A DNA stretch of 64,000 bases from Gammaproteobacteria bacterium (GTDB lineage Bacteria > Pseudomonadota > Gammaproteobacteria > Steroidobacterales > Steroidobacteraceae), in the NCBI GenBank assembly GCA_025358295.1, contig JANYJY010000043.1, positions 1-64,000 on the forward strand, given 5' to 3'. The notes under the pieces were generated by a model. That model was not told where the DNA came from. It did not search any database and was given only the letters and a program-made list of their open reading frames with translations. Position 1 is the stretch's first letter, and every line of letters starts with the position of its first letter. The translations under genes and the position numbers were made by a program. Positions 24,801-33,073 of this stretch are shown here, piece after piece.

Positions 24801-25763
24801 ATGTCTCCCCGCGTCCGTCTCGTCGTGGTCATGGACCCCATCGAAGCGATAAAGCCCGCCAAGGACAGCACTTTGGCGATGTTGTTGGCGGCCCAGGCGC
24901 GCGGCTGGGAACTGTATTACGCGGAACAAAAGGACCTTTGGCTGCGCGACGGCATCGCCTGGGGTCGTCTGGCACCGCTGCAGGTGTTTGATGACCTTGC
25001 TGCCTGGTTTGTGCGGGGCACGGTTCAAATCGCCAAACTCGGGGATTTCGACGCAATCCTGATGCGCAAGGATCCGCCTTTCGACACCGAATACATCTAC
25101 ACCACGTACATTCTGGATCGCGCCGAGGCCCAGGGCGCATTGGTGTGCAACCGGCCGCAGGGATTGCGGGACATGAATGAGAAGGTTTACACCGCGTGGT
25201 TTCCCGAGTGCTGCGCCCCGACGCTTATCACCCGCGATATGCACGACATGAGCGAGTTCCTGCGTGAACACGGCAAGGCCGTGTGCAAGCCCCTACACGG
25301 CATGGGCGGCAGGTCCATCTTCGTCTTGGAACAGGGTGACAAGAACCGGAATGTCGTATTCGAATCCTTGACCGGGTACGGCACCCAATACGCCATCGTG
25401 CAGAAGTACCTGCCTGCAATCGTGACTGCGGGCGATTGCCGCGTGATCCTGGTGGACGGAGAACCGGTGCCTTTTGCGCTCGTGCGGATACCGACACCGG
25501 ACGACAACCGCGGCAATCTCGCCGCGGGCGCGCGCGCCGAGAGCCGTCCCCTCAACGAGCGCGACCGTTGGCTCTGCGCGCAAATCGGTCCGAAGCTCAA
25601 AGCCGCCGGAATGATCTTCGTGGGCTTGGATGTCATCGGAGAATACGTGACCGAAATCAACGTCACGAGCCCGACCGGAATTCGCGAGCTCAACAAGAAG
25701 CATGGGATCGACATCGGAGCCATGCTGATTGAGGCTATTCACCGGAAACTGAACGCAGCGTGA
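24801..25763 (+). CDS. gshB: glutathione synthetase GshB
   Basis: About 320 residues, standard length. ATP-grasp features are clear: the N-terminal VVVMDPIEAIKPAKDST, ILMRKDPPFDTEYIYTTYIL, KPLHGMGGRSIF for ATP binding, and the C-terminal VGLDVIGEYVTEINVTSPTG. It joins gamma-glutamylcysteine and glycine. Two ATGs compete: 24795 directly abuts AGGA (24791-24794), while 24801 stands at an ideal 6-nt spacing, so 24801 is preferred (protein MSPRVRLVVV). It overlaps the next gene by 4 nt (GTGA). Confidence 0.95.
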   Translation: MSPRVRLVVVMDPIEAIKPAKDSTLAMLLAAQARGWELYYAEQKDLWLRDGIAWGRLAPLQVFDDLAAWFVRGTVQIAKLGDFDAILMRKDPPFDTEYIYTTYILDRAEAQGALVCNRPQGLRDMNEKVYTAWFPECCAPTLITRDMHDMSEFLREHGKAVCKPLHGMGGRSIFVLEQGDKNRNVVFESLTGYGTQYAIVQKYLPAIVTAGDCRVILVDGEPVPFALVRIPTPDDNRGNLAAGARAESRPLNERDRWLCAQIGPKLKAAGMIFVGLDVIGEYVTEINVTSPTGIRELNKKHGIDIGAMLIEAIHRKLNAA

Positions 25764-26689
25764 CGTCGGAAACCTATCAAGGCGGTGAAATGCTGGCCGC
25801 CGGGCTGCCGCCCGCGAGCGACCGCATGCTGACGACCTGCTTTTTGGCGGCTCTCTTCCATGGCATCGTGATCTTGGGGGTGACGTTCAGCTCGCCGGGC
25901 AACAAATCGAACGACGGGGGGGCGCCGGCGCTGGAGGTGGTCCTGGTCAACGACGAGGCGCCGAGCGTGGCAAGCAACCCCAATGCGCAGTACCTCTCCG
26001 AGCGCAGCCAGAAAGGATCCGGCAATACGTTGAAGCGCGAGCGCGCCTTGATCCCAAAATCATCCCTGTTGCCGGTCGAGCGCTCGGGCATTCCGAGCGG
26101 CGACGGCGTGGCAGCTCAGCAGGTGGGAAGCGACACGGGCAACGAGGAACTGATCGCGACTCTAAGGCCGTCGCAGAAAATCCTGTACTTTGCTTCGCCC
26201 ACAGCCGCCAAGGAATCAACCCAGCTGCCCCTGTTGCTCGAGAAGCGGCCGGATCTTGCGATGACTCCGAACGACGACGGAGTGGCACTGCGAATGCGCG
26301 GTGAGTCAACTCATCAGCTTTGGATTGCCGCGGACACGCGGGAATCCGATGTCGCCGTTTACCTGGACAGCTGGCGGCGCAAAGTCGAGCGGGTCGGCAC
26401 GATCAATTTCCCCGACGTCGCGCGGCGCTACAAGCTGTCGGGCACGCCGGTAATCGAAGTCACCATCAGCGCGGACGGCAAACTGCTGCAAACCGCCGTC
26501 AGCCGCAGCAGCGGGCACGTGGAAATCGACGAGGCCGCCATGAGGATTCTCAAGCTTGCCGCTCCCTTCGATCCCTTTCCCGCAGAATTGAGCGTGAAAC
26601 ACGACGAAATACGCATTGCGTATGAATGGCAGTTTCTAGGCGGCGCTTCGCAGGGCACCGCAGTCTTTTATTCGGAGCCGGGCCATTAG
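25760..26689 (+). CDS. TonB family protein (energy transducer-like)
   Basis: 309 residues starting at a GTG that overlaps the gshB stop. One N-terminal TM (TTCFLAALFHGIVILGVTFS, about 25-44) is followed by a periplasmic stretch without the usual long Pro-Glu/Pro-Lys repeats, and a C-terminal TonB-like domain (KLSGTPVIEVTISADGKLLQ, SSGHVEIDEAAMRIL). TonB proteins carry proton-motive energy to outer-membrane receptors. The atypical linker and the position between gshB and yqgE, a common arrangement in gammaproteobacteria, suggest an accessory TonB paralogue not paired with ExbB/ExbD here. Confidence 0.85.
   Translation: MTSETYQGGEMLAAGLPPASDRMLTTCFLAALFHGIVILGVTFSSPGNKSNDGGAPALEVVLVNDEAPSVASNPNAQYLSERSQKGSGNTLKRERALIPKSSLLPVERSGIPSGDGVAAQQVGSDTGNEELIATLRPSQKILYFASPTAAKESTQLPLLLEKRPDLAMTPNDDGVALRMRGESTHQLWIAADTRESDVAVYLDSWRRKVERVGTINFPDVARRYKLSGTPVIEVTISADGKLLQTAVSRSSGHVEIDEAAMRILKLAAPFDPFPAELSVKHDEIRIAYEWQFLGGASQGTAVFYSEPGH
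26674..26687 (+). promoter_or_regulatory. ribosome binding site and putative AUU start of yqgE
   Basis: GGAG at 26674-26677 precedes ATT at 26685-26687 by seven bases. Similarity of the translated codons 26688 onward to the family N-terminus supports initiation at this ATT. AUU starts are known for infC and pcnB in enterobacteria and allow feedback through initiation factor 3. A sequencing substitution of ATG to ATT would look the same. Confidence 0.55.
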
Positions 26690-27248
26690 CGATTCAGTCT
26701 ACCTGACCAATCAATTGCTGATCGCCATGCCGGCGATGGCTGACCCCAACTTTGCGCAGACCGTGACCTTGGTGTGCGAGCACGGTCCACGCGGCGCGCT
26801 CGGACTGATTCTCAACAAGCCGCTGCCCATGCGAATGGGCGAGATTTTCTCCCAGCTGGAGATAGAAATCGCCGCCGGCCCCCTGTGCGAACGTCAGGTG
26901 CTGCGCGGCGGGCCCATGCAAACAGATCGTGGCTTCGTGGTGCACCGGGCCGGCGGTGAATGGGATTCGACGCTCAAAGTATCCGAGGTCATTCACGTCA
27001 CGACATCTCGGGACATATTGGCCGCCATGGCGAATGGAGAGGGCCCCGGCGAAGCGCTAGTGGCCTTGGGCTATGCCGGCTGGGATGGGGGGCAATTGGA
27101 AGACGAAATCCGCGCCAATGCTTGGCTCAATGCGCCGGTGGATCCGGGACTGGTTTTCGATCTGCCGTTCGAATCCCGCTGGGAGGCCGCGGGACGGCTC
27201 TTGGGGGTAGAGTTGTCGCGCATTAGTCCGATCAGCGGCAATGCCTAG
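26685..27248 (+). CDS. yqgE: YqgE/AlgH family protein, probably started at an AUU codon
   Basis: 187 residues if started at 26685. Conserved YqgE/AlgH motifs: YLTNQLLIAMPAMADPNFAQ, GALGLILNKPL and the central GGPMQTDRGFVVH. The family needs about 10 residues before LIAMP, yet the first ATG is at 26727, inside this motif, and TTG 26715 is also too late. In frame upstream the only fitting codon is ATT at 26685, with GGAG (26674-26677) seven bases before it and overlapping the previous TAG stop. Function is unknown; in Pseudomonas AlgH affects alginate and its crystal structure suggests nucleic-acid or cofactor binding. Next gene overlaps by 8 nt. Confidence 0.85.
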   Translation: MSDSVYLTNQLLIAMPAMADPNFAQTVTLVCEHGPRGALGLILNKPLPMRMGEIFSQLEIEIAAGPLCERQVLRGGPMQTDRGFVVHRAGGEWDSTLKVSEVIHVTTSRDILAAMANGEGPGEALVALGYAGWDGGQLEDEIRANAWLNAPVDPGLVFDLPFESRWEAAGRLLGVELSRISPISGNA

Positions 27249-27738
27249 AGAGGGCGCGCCTAAGCAGGCCGCGCCTATGCAGGCCGCGCCTGCCAGTCCG
27301 GCGGGCGGCGCGCCGCGCATCGTTCTGGCTTTCGATTTCGGTCTTCGCCGCATCGGCGTCGCCTGCGGCGATACCGTGAGCCGTACTGCCGCGCCTCTCG
27401 AGGCCGTGCAGACAGGCAGCAGCGGACCCCGCTGGGAAGCGATCGCGGCCTTGCTGCGCGAGTGGCAACCGGCGCTGATCGTGGTCGGCCTGCCCTATAA
27501 TGTCGACGGGTCCGACAGCACAATGACGCAAGCCGCGCGCGAGTTCGCGGGTGAGTTCGGCCGCCGTCATGGACTCCAGATCGTCTTGGTCGACGAGCGT
27601 TACTCGTCGAGGGAAGCCGAAGCTCGGTTAAAATCGGCACGCGAGTCCGGCATCCGCCGCCGGCGCGTTGCTAAAGCCGATGTCGACGCAGCGGCGGCCT
27701 GCGTGATATTGGAACGATGGTTCAGCGAAGTAACATGA
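27241..27738 (+). CDS. ruvX: YqgF/RuvX, putative pre-16S rRNA nuclease/Holliday-junction-resolvase fold
   Basis: 165 residues. RNase H-like fold with the conserved first strand VLAFDFGLRRIGVACGD (catalytic Asp), VVGLPYNVDGSDS, VDERYSSREAEARL and the C-terminal KADVDAAAACVILERW. In E. coli YqgF matures the 5' end of 16S rRNA. The N-terminus has a 25-residue Ala/Pro-rich extension made of a short repeat (QAAP), encoded by imperfect 15-bp units at 27253-27293; homologues usually lack it. It overlaps yqgE and precedes pyrB by 7 bp; the pyrR gene found here in Pseudomonas is absent. Confidence 0.92.
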   Translation: MPREGAPKQAAPMQAAPASPAGGAPRIVLAFDFGLRRIGVACGDTVSRTAAPLEAVQTGSSGPRWEAIAALLREWQPALIVVGLPYNVDGSDSTMTQAAREFAGEFGRRHGLQIVLVDERYSSREAEARLKSARESGIRRRRVAKADVDAAAACVILERWFSEVT

Positions 27739-27745
27739 GGCGCTA

Positions 27746-28714
27746 ATGCGTTCACAACAAGATAGCGCCGGGGGCCTGCGCCACCTCATCACGCTCGACG
27801 GCCTGACCCGGGATGCGTTGACGGCAATACTCGATCGAGCGGAAACCTACCGCCGCCTTCCGGGCCAGCCGGCCTATGAAGGCCGCGAGCTTGCGGGCGT
27901 CACACTCGCCAATTTGTTCTTCGAGCCAAGCACCCGCACGCGCGCGTCGTTCGATCTCGCCAGCCGCCGTTTGGGCGCACACGTGCTCAATCTGGATTTG
28001 CACTCCAGTTCGCGCGCCAAGGGCGAGAGCATGCTGGACACGATCTATACTCTCGAAGCAATGAATACTGATGTATTCGTAATCCGCGATTCGGAAGCCG
28101 GCATGCCGGAATTTCTCATCGACCATGTCGCCCCGCACGTGTCGGTGATCAGCGCTGGGGAGGCGCATGTATCGCACCCCACGCAAGGCCTGCTCGACGC
28201 CCTCACCATTCGTACCCACAAGCGGCGCTTTGCCGGACTGAAAATCGCCATCGTCGGCGACATCAAGCATTCGCGCGTCGCGAGGTCCGCACATCAGGCT
28301 CTGACGACACTGGGAACGACAGACATTCGTCTGGTCGCCCCGGAATCGCTGCTGCCGGCAGAAGGCGAGTTTCGCGGCGCGCAGCGCTTCACGCGAATCG
28401 AGGACGGCATCGCGGGCGCCGACGTAGTGATGATGTTGCGCATCCAAAAGGAGCGCATGGTGCAGAGCGCGTCCTTGGACGACGCCGCTTACTTCCGCGA
28501 TTTCGGCTTGGATGCCAAACGTCTGAAATTGGCAGCGGCCAGCGTGCTTGTCATGCACCCAGGACCGATGAATCGCGGCGTAGAAATCGCATCGGATGTG
28601 GCGGACGGGCCGCGTTCGGTGATTCGCGAGCAAGTGAACAACGGTGTGGCGGTGCGCATGGCGGTGCTGGCTTCGATCGCGGCCACCCTGACGCGGCATC
28701 GTCGACCCCTGTAG
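27746..28714 (+). CDS. pyrB: aspartate carbamoyltransferase catalytic subunit PyrB
   Basis: 322 residues. Carbamoyl-phosphate site FEPSTRTRASFDLASRRLGA, SSRAKGESMLDT, HPTQGLLDAL and the C-terminal HPGPMNRGVEI identify it. It commits carbamoyl phosphate and aspartate to pyrimidine synthesis. GAGG six bases before the ATG at 27746 supports the start. In Pseudomonas the gene is followed by an inactive pyrC-like gene needed for assembly; none follows here, so this enzyme must assemble alone or with a partner encoded elsewhere. Confidence 0.95.
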   Translation: MRSQQDSAGGLRHLITLDGLTRDALTAILDRAETYRRLPGQPAYEGRELAGVTLANLFFEPSTRTRASFDLASRRLGAHVLNLDLHSSSRAKGESMLDTIYTLEAMNTDVFVIRDSEAGMPEFLIDHVAPHVSVISAGEAHVSHPTQGLLDALTIRTHKRRFAGLKIAIVGDIKHSRVARSAHQALTTLGTTDIRLVAPESLLPAEGEFRGAQRFTRIEDGIAGADVVMMLRIQKERMVQSASLDDAAYFRDFGLDAKRLKLAAASVLVMHPGPMNRGVEIASDVADGPRSVIREQVNNGVAVRMAVLASIAATLTRHRRPL

Positions 28715-28740
28715 ACCCGCGCTGCGTTCGATGGCCCGGC

Positions 28741-29493
28741 CTAGCCGGCTGTATTGCCGCCGTCCACCAGCCACGCTGCGCCGGTGACATAGCTGGCGGC
28801 GTCGGAAGCGAGAAATGCGACCACTTTGGCTATCTCTTCGGGTCTGCCGACCCTCCCCAGAGGAAAGGCCGCCCCCTTGCGCGCCAAGCCGGCGTCGATA
28901 TTCTCACCGCGCGATTGGATTTCTTCCAGCAACATCGGCGTCTCCACATCACCCGGGCAGACCGCATTGACTCGGATGCCCTGAGGCCCATGATCCAGGG
29001 CCATCGCGCGGGTGAGCTGCAGTACCGCGCCCTTCGAAGTGCAGTAAGCCGCCTCGCGCTTGCCGGCGACTACGGCGAAATCGGATGCGATGTTGACGAT
29101 ACTGCCATAGCCCTTGGGCACCATGTGCATCAAGGCTGCGCGCGAACAGCGCATGACCGCCGTTACATTCACGTCCATCACCCGCAGCCAAGCGTCGTCG
29201 CTGGTCTCGAGAATGCTCCCGCGATGCGTAATCCCGGCGTTGTTGATCAGAATGTCGAGGCCGCCCAAGGCTGCAAGCGCTGCTGCGACCAAGCGTGCGG
29301 GAAATCCGCTCTCCGCGATATCGCCGACGACGAAGTGCGCATCGAGATCGCGGGCGAGTTCCGTACCCGCCCCCTCATTGCGGCCGGTCAACATCAGTTT
29401 CGCGCCGCAGGCGGCGAATTTCTGGGCGATGGCGCGGCCGATACCGGAGGTTGCTCCGGTGATCAATACGGTTTTTCCGTCCAATTCCTGCAA
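28741..29493 (-). CDS. short-chain dehydrogenase/reductase (SDR)
   Basis: 250 residues, classical SDR. TGATSGIGRAIA for NAD(P) binding, Asp in VVGDIAE, LINNAGITHRG, catalytic Ser (VNIASDF), YCTSKGA with the Tyr-x-x-x-Lys pair, and CPGDVETPM. The substrate is not predictable; such proteins range from 3-oxoacyl reductases to sugar or steroid dehydrogenases. It is convergent to pyrB, with a 26-bp gap. The upstream region on the minus strand is a possible broken gene and psd. Confidence 0.88.
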   Translation of the reverse strand: MQELDGKTVLITGATSGIGRAIAQKFAACGAKLMLTGRNEGAGTELARDLDAHFVVGDIAESGFPARLVAAALAALGGLDILINNAGITHRGSILETSDDAWLRVMDVNVTAVMRCSRAALMHMVPKGYGSIVNIASDFAVVAGKREAAYCTSKGAVLQLTRAMALDHGPQGIRVNAVCPGDVETPMLLEEIQSRGENIDAGLARKGAAFPLGRVGRPEEIAKVVAFLASDAASYVTGAAWLVDGGNTAG

Positions 29494-29516
29494 TATGTTC
29501 TCCTCGATGCCCGCAA

Positions 29517-29685
29517 TTAGTGAGCCGTACTCTTGCCGGCGGGGGTCTGCTTCGGCTGCACCGGCGCAGCTACGCCGAGGCCCTCATGAATTCGCCAGCC
29601 CCATTTCTCGAGTTCCTGGCGGGCGTGCTGATTGTCCGGCGACGGTCGCACAAAGGAAAGCCGCGCATCCCATTACCTTCCGCAT
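29517..29685 (-). pseudogene. possible small or frame-disrupted gene between psd and the SDR gene
   Basis: Two short frames lie here. From an ATG at 29685, with GGGAG eight bases upstream, a frame of 33 codons (MRKVMGCAAFLCATVA at its start, signal-peptide-like) ends at 29584. In another frame from a GTG at 29651, 44 codons run to 29517 and include DNQHARQELEKWGWRIHEGL, which reads like true protein. The two halves could be one small exported protein broken by an indel, a leader peptide plus a small protein, or chance. I do not recognise a homologue. Confidence 0.3.
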
Positions 29686-29713
29686 AGGGACACTCCCTGT
29701 TAATTCGGCGTCC

Positions 29714-30604
29714 CTAGTGTAATGCCCCCGGAGCTAAGATGCGGTCGATCTGCATCAATGCCTCCCCCATGCGAATGCGATCACCCTCGTGCACTCCCGG
29801 ATGAAGGCCTGTCCCCGGCGGCGCAAATACCAGAATCGTCGAACCGTGCTCGAACCAGCCCATTTCCTCGCCGCGGCGTAGATCCGCGTCGCAGGGAATA
29901 ACATTCGGCCCGCGATAGCGCAGATTCAATAGAACGTCGAGAAATCGCAGGCGCATGCTGGCCACCAAGATCGCCGCGACGGGCACCAGCGTCAGCAGGG
30001 CGCCCGTGCGCAGTCGACAGCGAATGACCGCCCGCTCGTTTTTGCAGAACAACTGCTCTACGCGCTGCAACGCAATGGGATTCACGTTCCAGGTATCGCC
30101 GGAAATGTACGTGACCTGTTCCACCTTGCAGTCGAGCGGAGCATGGAAGCGGTGATACATGCTCGAGGTGAGCCGCAGAGTCACATACCGACCACCCTGG
30201 TAGTAGCGCACCAAGTCGGCATCGTCCAGCAGATCCAGAAGCGGGTAAGGAAAGCCCTTGGCTTGCAGCACCGAACCCTCGGCCACGGTTCCGCACGCTC
30301 CCACCAGGGCGTCGCAGGGGCTGACCAGGCAATGCGGGTCGGGATCGATGGGTCGCGCGCCGTCCTTCAGTTCGCGCGTAAAGCAATCATGGATGCTTTT
30401 GAAGCGCGTTTTTTTGGCTTCGCTCAAGTCAATATCGCTGAATGCGCGCCACAGCGCCATGCACGGCCCAAACACCCATGGCCGCTCGATCTTGCTGAGC
30501 CATCCCATGAGCTGCGTCGATAGTCGGCGGGGTATGCGGTTGGTGAGCAGAAAATTGAGGTCTTCCTGCTGCAGGATGCGGGCGATCAAGGATTTTGCAG
30601 TCAT
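29714..30604 (-). CDS. psd: phosphatidylserine decarboxylase proenzyme
   Basis: 296 residues from the ATG at 30604. Typical features are FKSIHDCFTRELKDGARPID, YYQGGRYVTLRLTSSMYHRF with the catalytic His region, HAPLDC, and the self-cleavage site near the C-terminus: WFEHGSTILVF. The common site is Leu-Gly-Ser-Thr; here the residue before Gly is His, but the Gly-Ser-Thr core remains, so pyruvoyl formation should still be possible. The product makes phosphatidylethanolamine. The gene is divergent from the class III aminotransferase with about 100 bp between. Confidence 0.93.
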   Translation of the reverse strand: MTAKSLIARILQQEDLNFLLTNRIPRRLSTQLMGWLSKIERPWVFGPCMALWRAFSDIDLSEAKKTRFKSIHDCFTRELKDGARPIDPDPHCLVSPCDALVGACGTVAEGSVLQAKGFPYPLLDLLDDADLVRYYQGGRYVTLRLTSSMYHRFHAPLDCKVEQVTYISGDTWNVNPIALQRVEQLFCKNERAVIRCRLRTGALLTLVPVAAILVASMRLRFLDVLLNLRYRGPNVIPCDADLRRGEEMGWFEHGSTILVFAPPGTGLHPGVHEGDRIRMGEALMQIDRILAPGALH

Positions 30605-30706
30605 CTCAGTGTCATTAGTTTGCAATAGAGTTCGCCGCCAAGACGCAACCAAAGGAATACGGCGATTACCACGATAATTCTGTATCTGCTGGCCGGCTCG
30701 GCACTG

Positions 30707-32356
30707 ATGGTCCTGCTGCACCAGCTGCGGCTGCGCCTGCAACTGTCACGCGCCAAGCACCGCTCATTGACCGGGCATTCGCGCATGGCGCGCCGCTTTG
30801 CATCGTTGGTGCCGTTCTACGAATACGACGAAGCACAATTCTTCCGCGCCGACGACGCGCCCGAGGACGTCGCGGAGAGACGCCGGGCCGGCTTCACGCG
30901 CCTGGCGGCGATGTTTACCGAACGGTTCAAAAAATCGGCTGCGCTCACCGGCGAGATCGCCGACAGCGTATCCGACCTGCAGTTCACGTGCCGCTACCGG
31001 GTGCCATTTCAGTTCAGCAGCTACGTCCGCAACCACTTTCGGCCGGGCAATTTTTTGGAGGCGTCGGCCGGCGTGACCGTGACCGACCTCGACGGCAATC
31101 GCCTGTACGACTTGACAGGATCGTACGGAGTCAATGTCTTCGGCTACGATTTCTACAAAGAATGCATCGAACGCGGCAGCGAACGAGTGCGCGACCTGGG
31201 ACCGGTGCTTGGCGCATACCACCCGTTGACGGCCTCCAACGTGCGCCGCCTGTTGCAAATCTCCGGCATGGATGAGGTGTCGTTTCACATGTCCGGCACC
31301 GAGGCCGTCATGCAGGCCGTACGATTGGCTCGCTACCACACCGGGCGCAGGCGCCTGGTCCGGTTCTGCGGCGCCTACCACGGCTGGTGGGGCGACGTGC
31401 AGCCCGGGGTGGGCAATCCGCAGGCCGCCTGCGATACGTATACGTTGACGGAGATGGGTGCGACGACACTGCGTGTGCTGCGCGATCGGCGTGATATCGC
31501 CTGCGTGCTCGTCAATCCGCTGCAGGCATTGCATCCGAATGCCGCCGCACCCGGCGACTCGACTCTCCTCGACAGCGGACGCGCGGCGCACTTCGATCGG
31601 GACGCCTACGCCGCCTGGCTGCGCCAACTGCGTGAGATCTGCACGGTGCGGGGCATCGTGCTGATTTTCGACGAAGTCTTCGTCGGATTCAGGCTTGGAA
31701 TGGGCGGCGCGCAGGAGTATTTCGGCGTGCGCGCCGACATGGTGACCTACGGCAAGACTGTTGCCGGGGGCCTGCCCGTCGGGGTGCTCTGTGGCCGTCA
31801 CGCATTCATGCGTCGCTTTCGCGAGAATCGGCCGGCCGATATCTGCTTCGCCCGCGGCACGTTCAATTCGCATCCCTACGTCATGGGCGCCATGTACGAA
31901 TTCCTGGCGAAACTCGACACACCGGCTGTGCAGAGCTTGTACCGCGATCTCGACGTTGTATGGAATTCTCGCGCGCGCACGCTGAACGAGCGCTTGGCGG
32001 CGGCCCTGCTGCCGGTGCGGGTGGCCAACCTGTCCTCGATCTGGACACTCTTTTACACCGAGCCATCGCGTTACAACTGGATGTTTCAATACTACCTGCG
32101 CGCTGCGGGGCTGGCCCTGAGTTGGGTCGGAACGGGACGTCTGATCTTCAGTTTGAACTACACGGACGCCGACTTCGCCGAGGTCGCCGACAGAATTCTG
32201 TCGGCTGCCCGGGAAATGCAAAGCGAGGGATGGTGGTGGCCCGAGCCGCAGCTGACCAACAAGGCCATCCGTCGTCGTGTGCTCAAGGAAATGCTTCAGG
32301 CCCGGTGGGCTTCCACATCCGCCATTGGATCGATCAACTCGCCGCGCAGCAAATAG
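30707..32356 (+). CDS. class III PLP aminotransferase, glutamate-1-semialdehyde aminomutase-like, with extra N-terminal region
   Basis: About 549 residues, some 120 more than HemL. The catalytic domain starts near residue 110 (SYVRNHFRPGNFLEASAGV), with HMSGTEAVMQAVRLAR, FCGAYHGWWGD, IFDEVFVGFR and the PLP lysine in VTYGKTVAGGLPVG. The N-terminal region is basic and in frame upstream of the first ATG reads ILYLLAGSALMVLLHQLRLR, a likely membrane helix. That segment would need an ATT start near 30665 with AAAGGA before it. The enzyme is unlikely to be the housekeeping HemL; neighbours (psd, Mpo1-like protein, glycosyltransferase) point to lipid or lipid-linked amine chemistry (inference). The 3' end overlaps the convergent gene by 61 nt. 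Confidence 0.82.
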   Translation: MVLLHQLRLRLQLSRAKHRSLTGHSRMARRFASLVPFYEYDEAQFFRADDAPEDVAERRRAGFTRLAAMFTERFKKSAALTGEIADSVSDLQFTCRYRVPFQFSSYVRNHFRPGNFLEASAGVTVTDLDGNRLYDLTGSYGVNVFGYDFYKECIERGSERVRDLGPVLGAYHPLTASNVRRLLQISGMDEVSFHMSGTEAVMQAVRLARYHTGRRRLVRFCGAYHGWWGDVQPGVGNPQAACDTYTLTEMGATTLRVLRDRRDIACVLVNPLQALHPNAAAPGDSTLLDSGRAAHFDRDAYAAWLRQLREICTVRGIVLIFDEVFVGFRLGMGGAQEYFGVRADMVTYGKTVAGGLPVGVLCGRHAFMRRFRENRPADICFARGTFNSHPYVMGAMYEFLAKLDTPAVQSLYRDLDVVWNSRARTLNERLAAALLPVRVANLSSIWTLFYTEPSRYNWMFQYYLRAAGLALSWVGTGRLIFSLNYTDADFAEVADRILSAAREMQSEGWWWPEPQLTNKAIRRRVLKEMLQARWASTSAIGSINSPRSK

Positions 32357-32913
32357 AGCGGCGCCTTGTAGTAGGTCTTAACGTCGTTGAACGGATCGGT
32401 GATGATTTTCGTCAGCCACACCAGTCCGGTCTGCACGTCTTGCAAGAAAAAGAGATGCACCGTGCGGAACAACAATGCGCCGATTCCAATCATTAGCCAG
32501 ATCTCGCCGACGTGACGGATGAATTCGCCCGCGCCGCCGCTCGGCGATTGAAACAATCCGAATAAGGTTGGATCCAGCCACAACAGCGCGGGCGATAGCG
32601 CCCAAACCGCGTGCAGGATTATCTTGCGGCGCAAGTTGTAGCCCACTTTGATTTCTTCCTTGTGCTCGTGGGTCGCCCGATTGACCGTGTCGTATCCCTT
32701 GGGCTCGAAGAAAAAGTGGCCGGATTGCCGGCTGACCATGGATACGAGCCAGCCGATGAGCGCGGACTTCGCGGGATCGGCGAAAGCCGTCACATAGGCC
32801 ACGATGAAGCTGACCGCGCTCAAGAGGTGCAGAGACTGGTTGATTCGACTGTGATGATAGTAGCGATGATCGTCCCACCGCTGAGTCTGCAGTTCCGCCC
32901 AAAAGCTTCGCAT
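32296..32913 (-). CDS. DUF962/Mpo1-like membrane protein
   Basis: 205 residues with three to four hydrophobic segments. Conserved His positions and motifs fit the YGL010w/Mpo1 (DUF962) family: YYHHSRINQSLHLLSAV near residue 20, and RQSGHFFFEPKGYDT in the middle, followed by THEHKEEIKVG. Yeast Mpo1 is an Fe(II) dioxygenase that alpha-oxidises 2-hydroxy fatty acids; bacterial functions are barely studied. AAGGA seven bases before the ATG at 32913 supports the start. It lies convergent to the aminotransferase and divergent from the glycosyltransferase. Confidence 0.7.
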   Translation of the reverse strand: MRSFWAELQTQRWDDHRYYHHSRINQSLHLLSAVSFIVAYVTAFADPAKSALIGWLVSMVSRQSGHFFFEPKGYDTVNRATHEHKEEIKVGYNLRRKIILHAVWALSPALLWLDPTLFGLFQSPSGGAGEFIRHVGEIWLMIGIGALLFRTVHLFFLQDVQTGLVWLTKIITDPFNDVKTYYKAPLYLLRGELIDPMADVEAHRA

Positions 32914-33073
32914 AATTGGTTCCTTGAAGAATTGCTACATATGTCGGCCATGAAGCAAATATATGATTTACATGACACCGCTGTGACAGAGGCCGATTGC
33001 CTGCCGAATCGGTGGCTTGGGCCGCAATTTCCATGAAAATGGTAGGTTTAATTCATCGAATCGTCATGCCGAA

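Noticed and set aside
27752-28774. 340-codon open frame on the minus strand
   Set aside because: Antisense to pyrB, which is unmistakable; a shadow of G+C-rich codon positions.
30764-32221. 485-codon open frame on the minus strand
   Set aside because: Antisense to the class III aminotransferase, whose catalytic motifs are intact; no ribosome site or family features in the minus frame.
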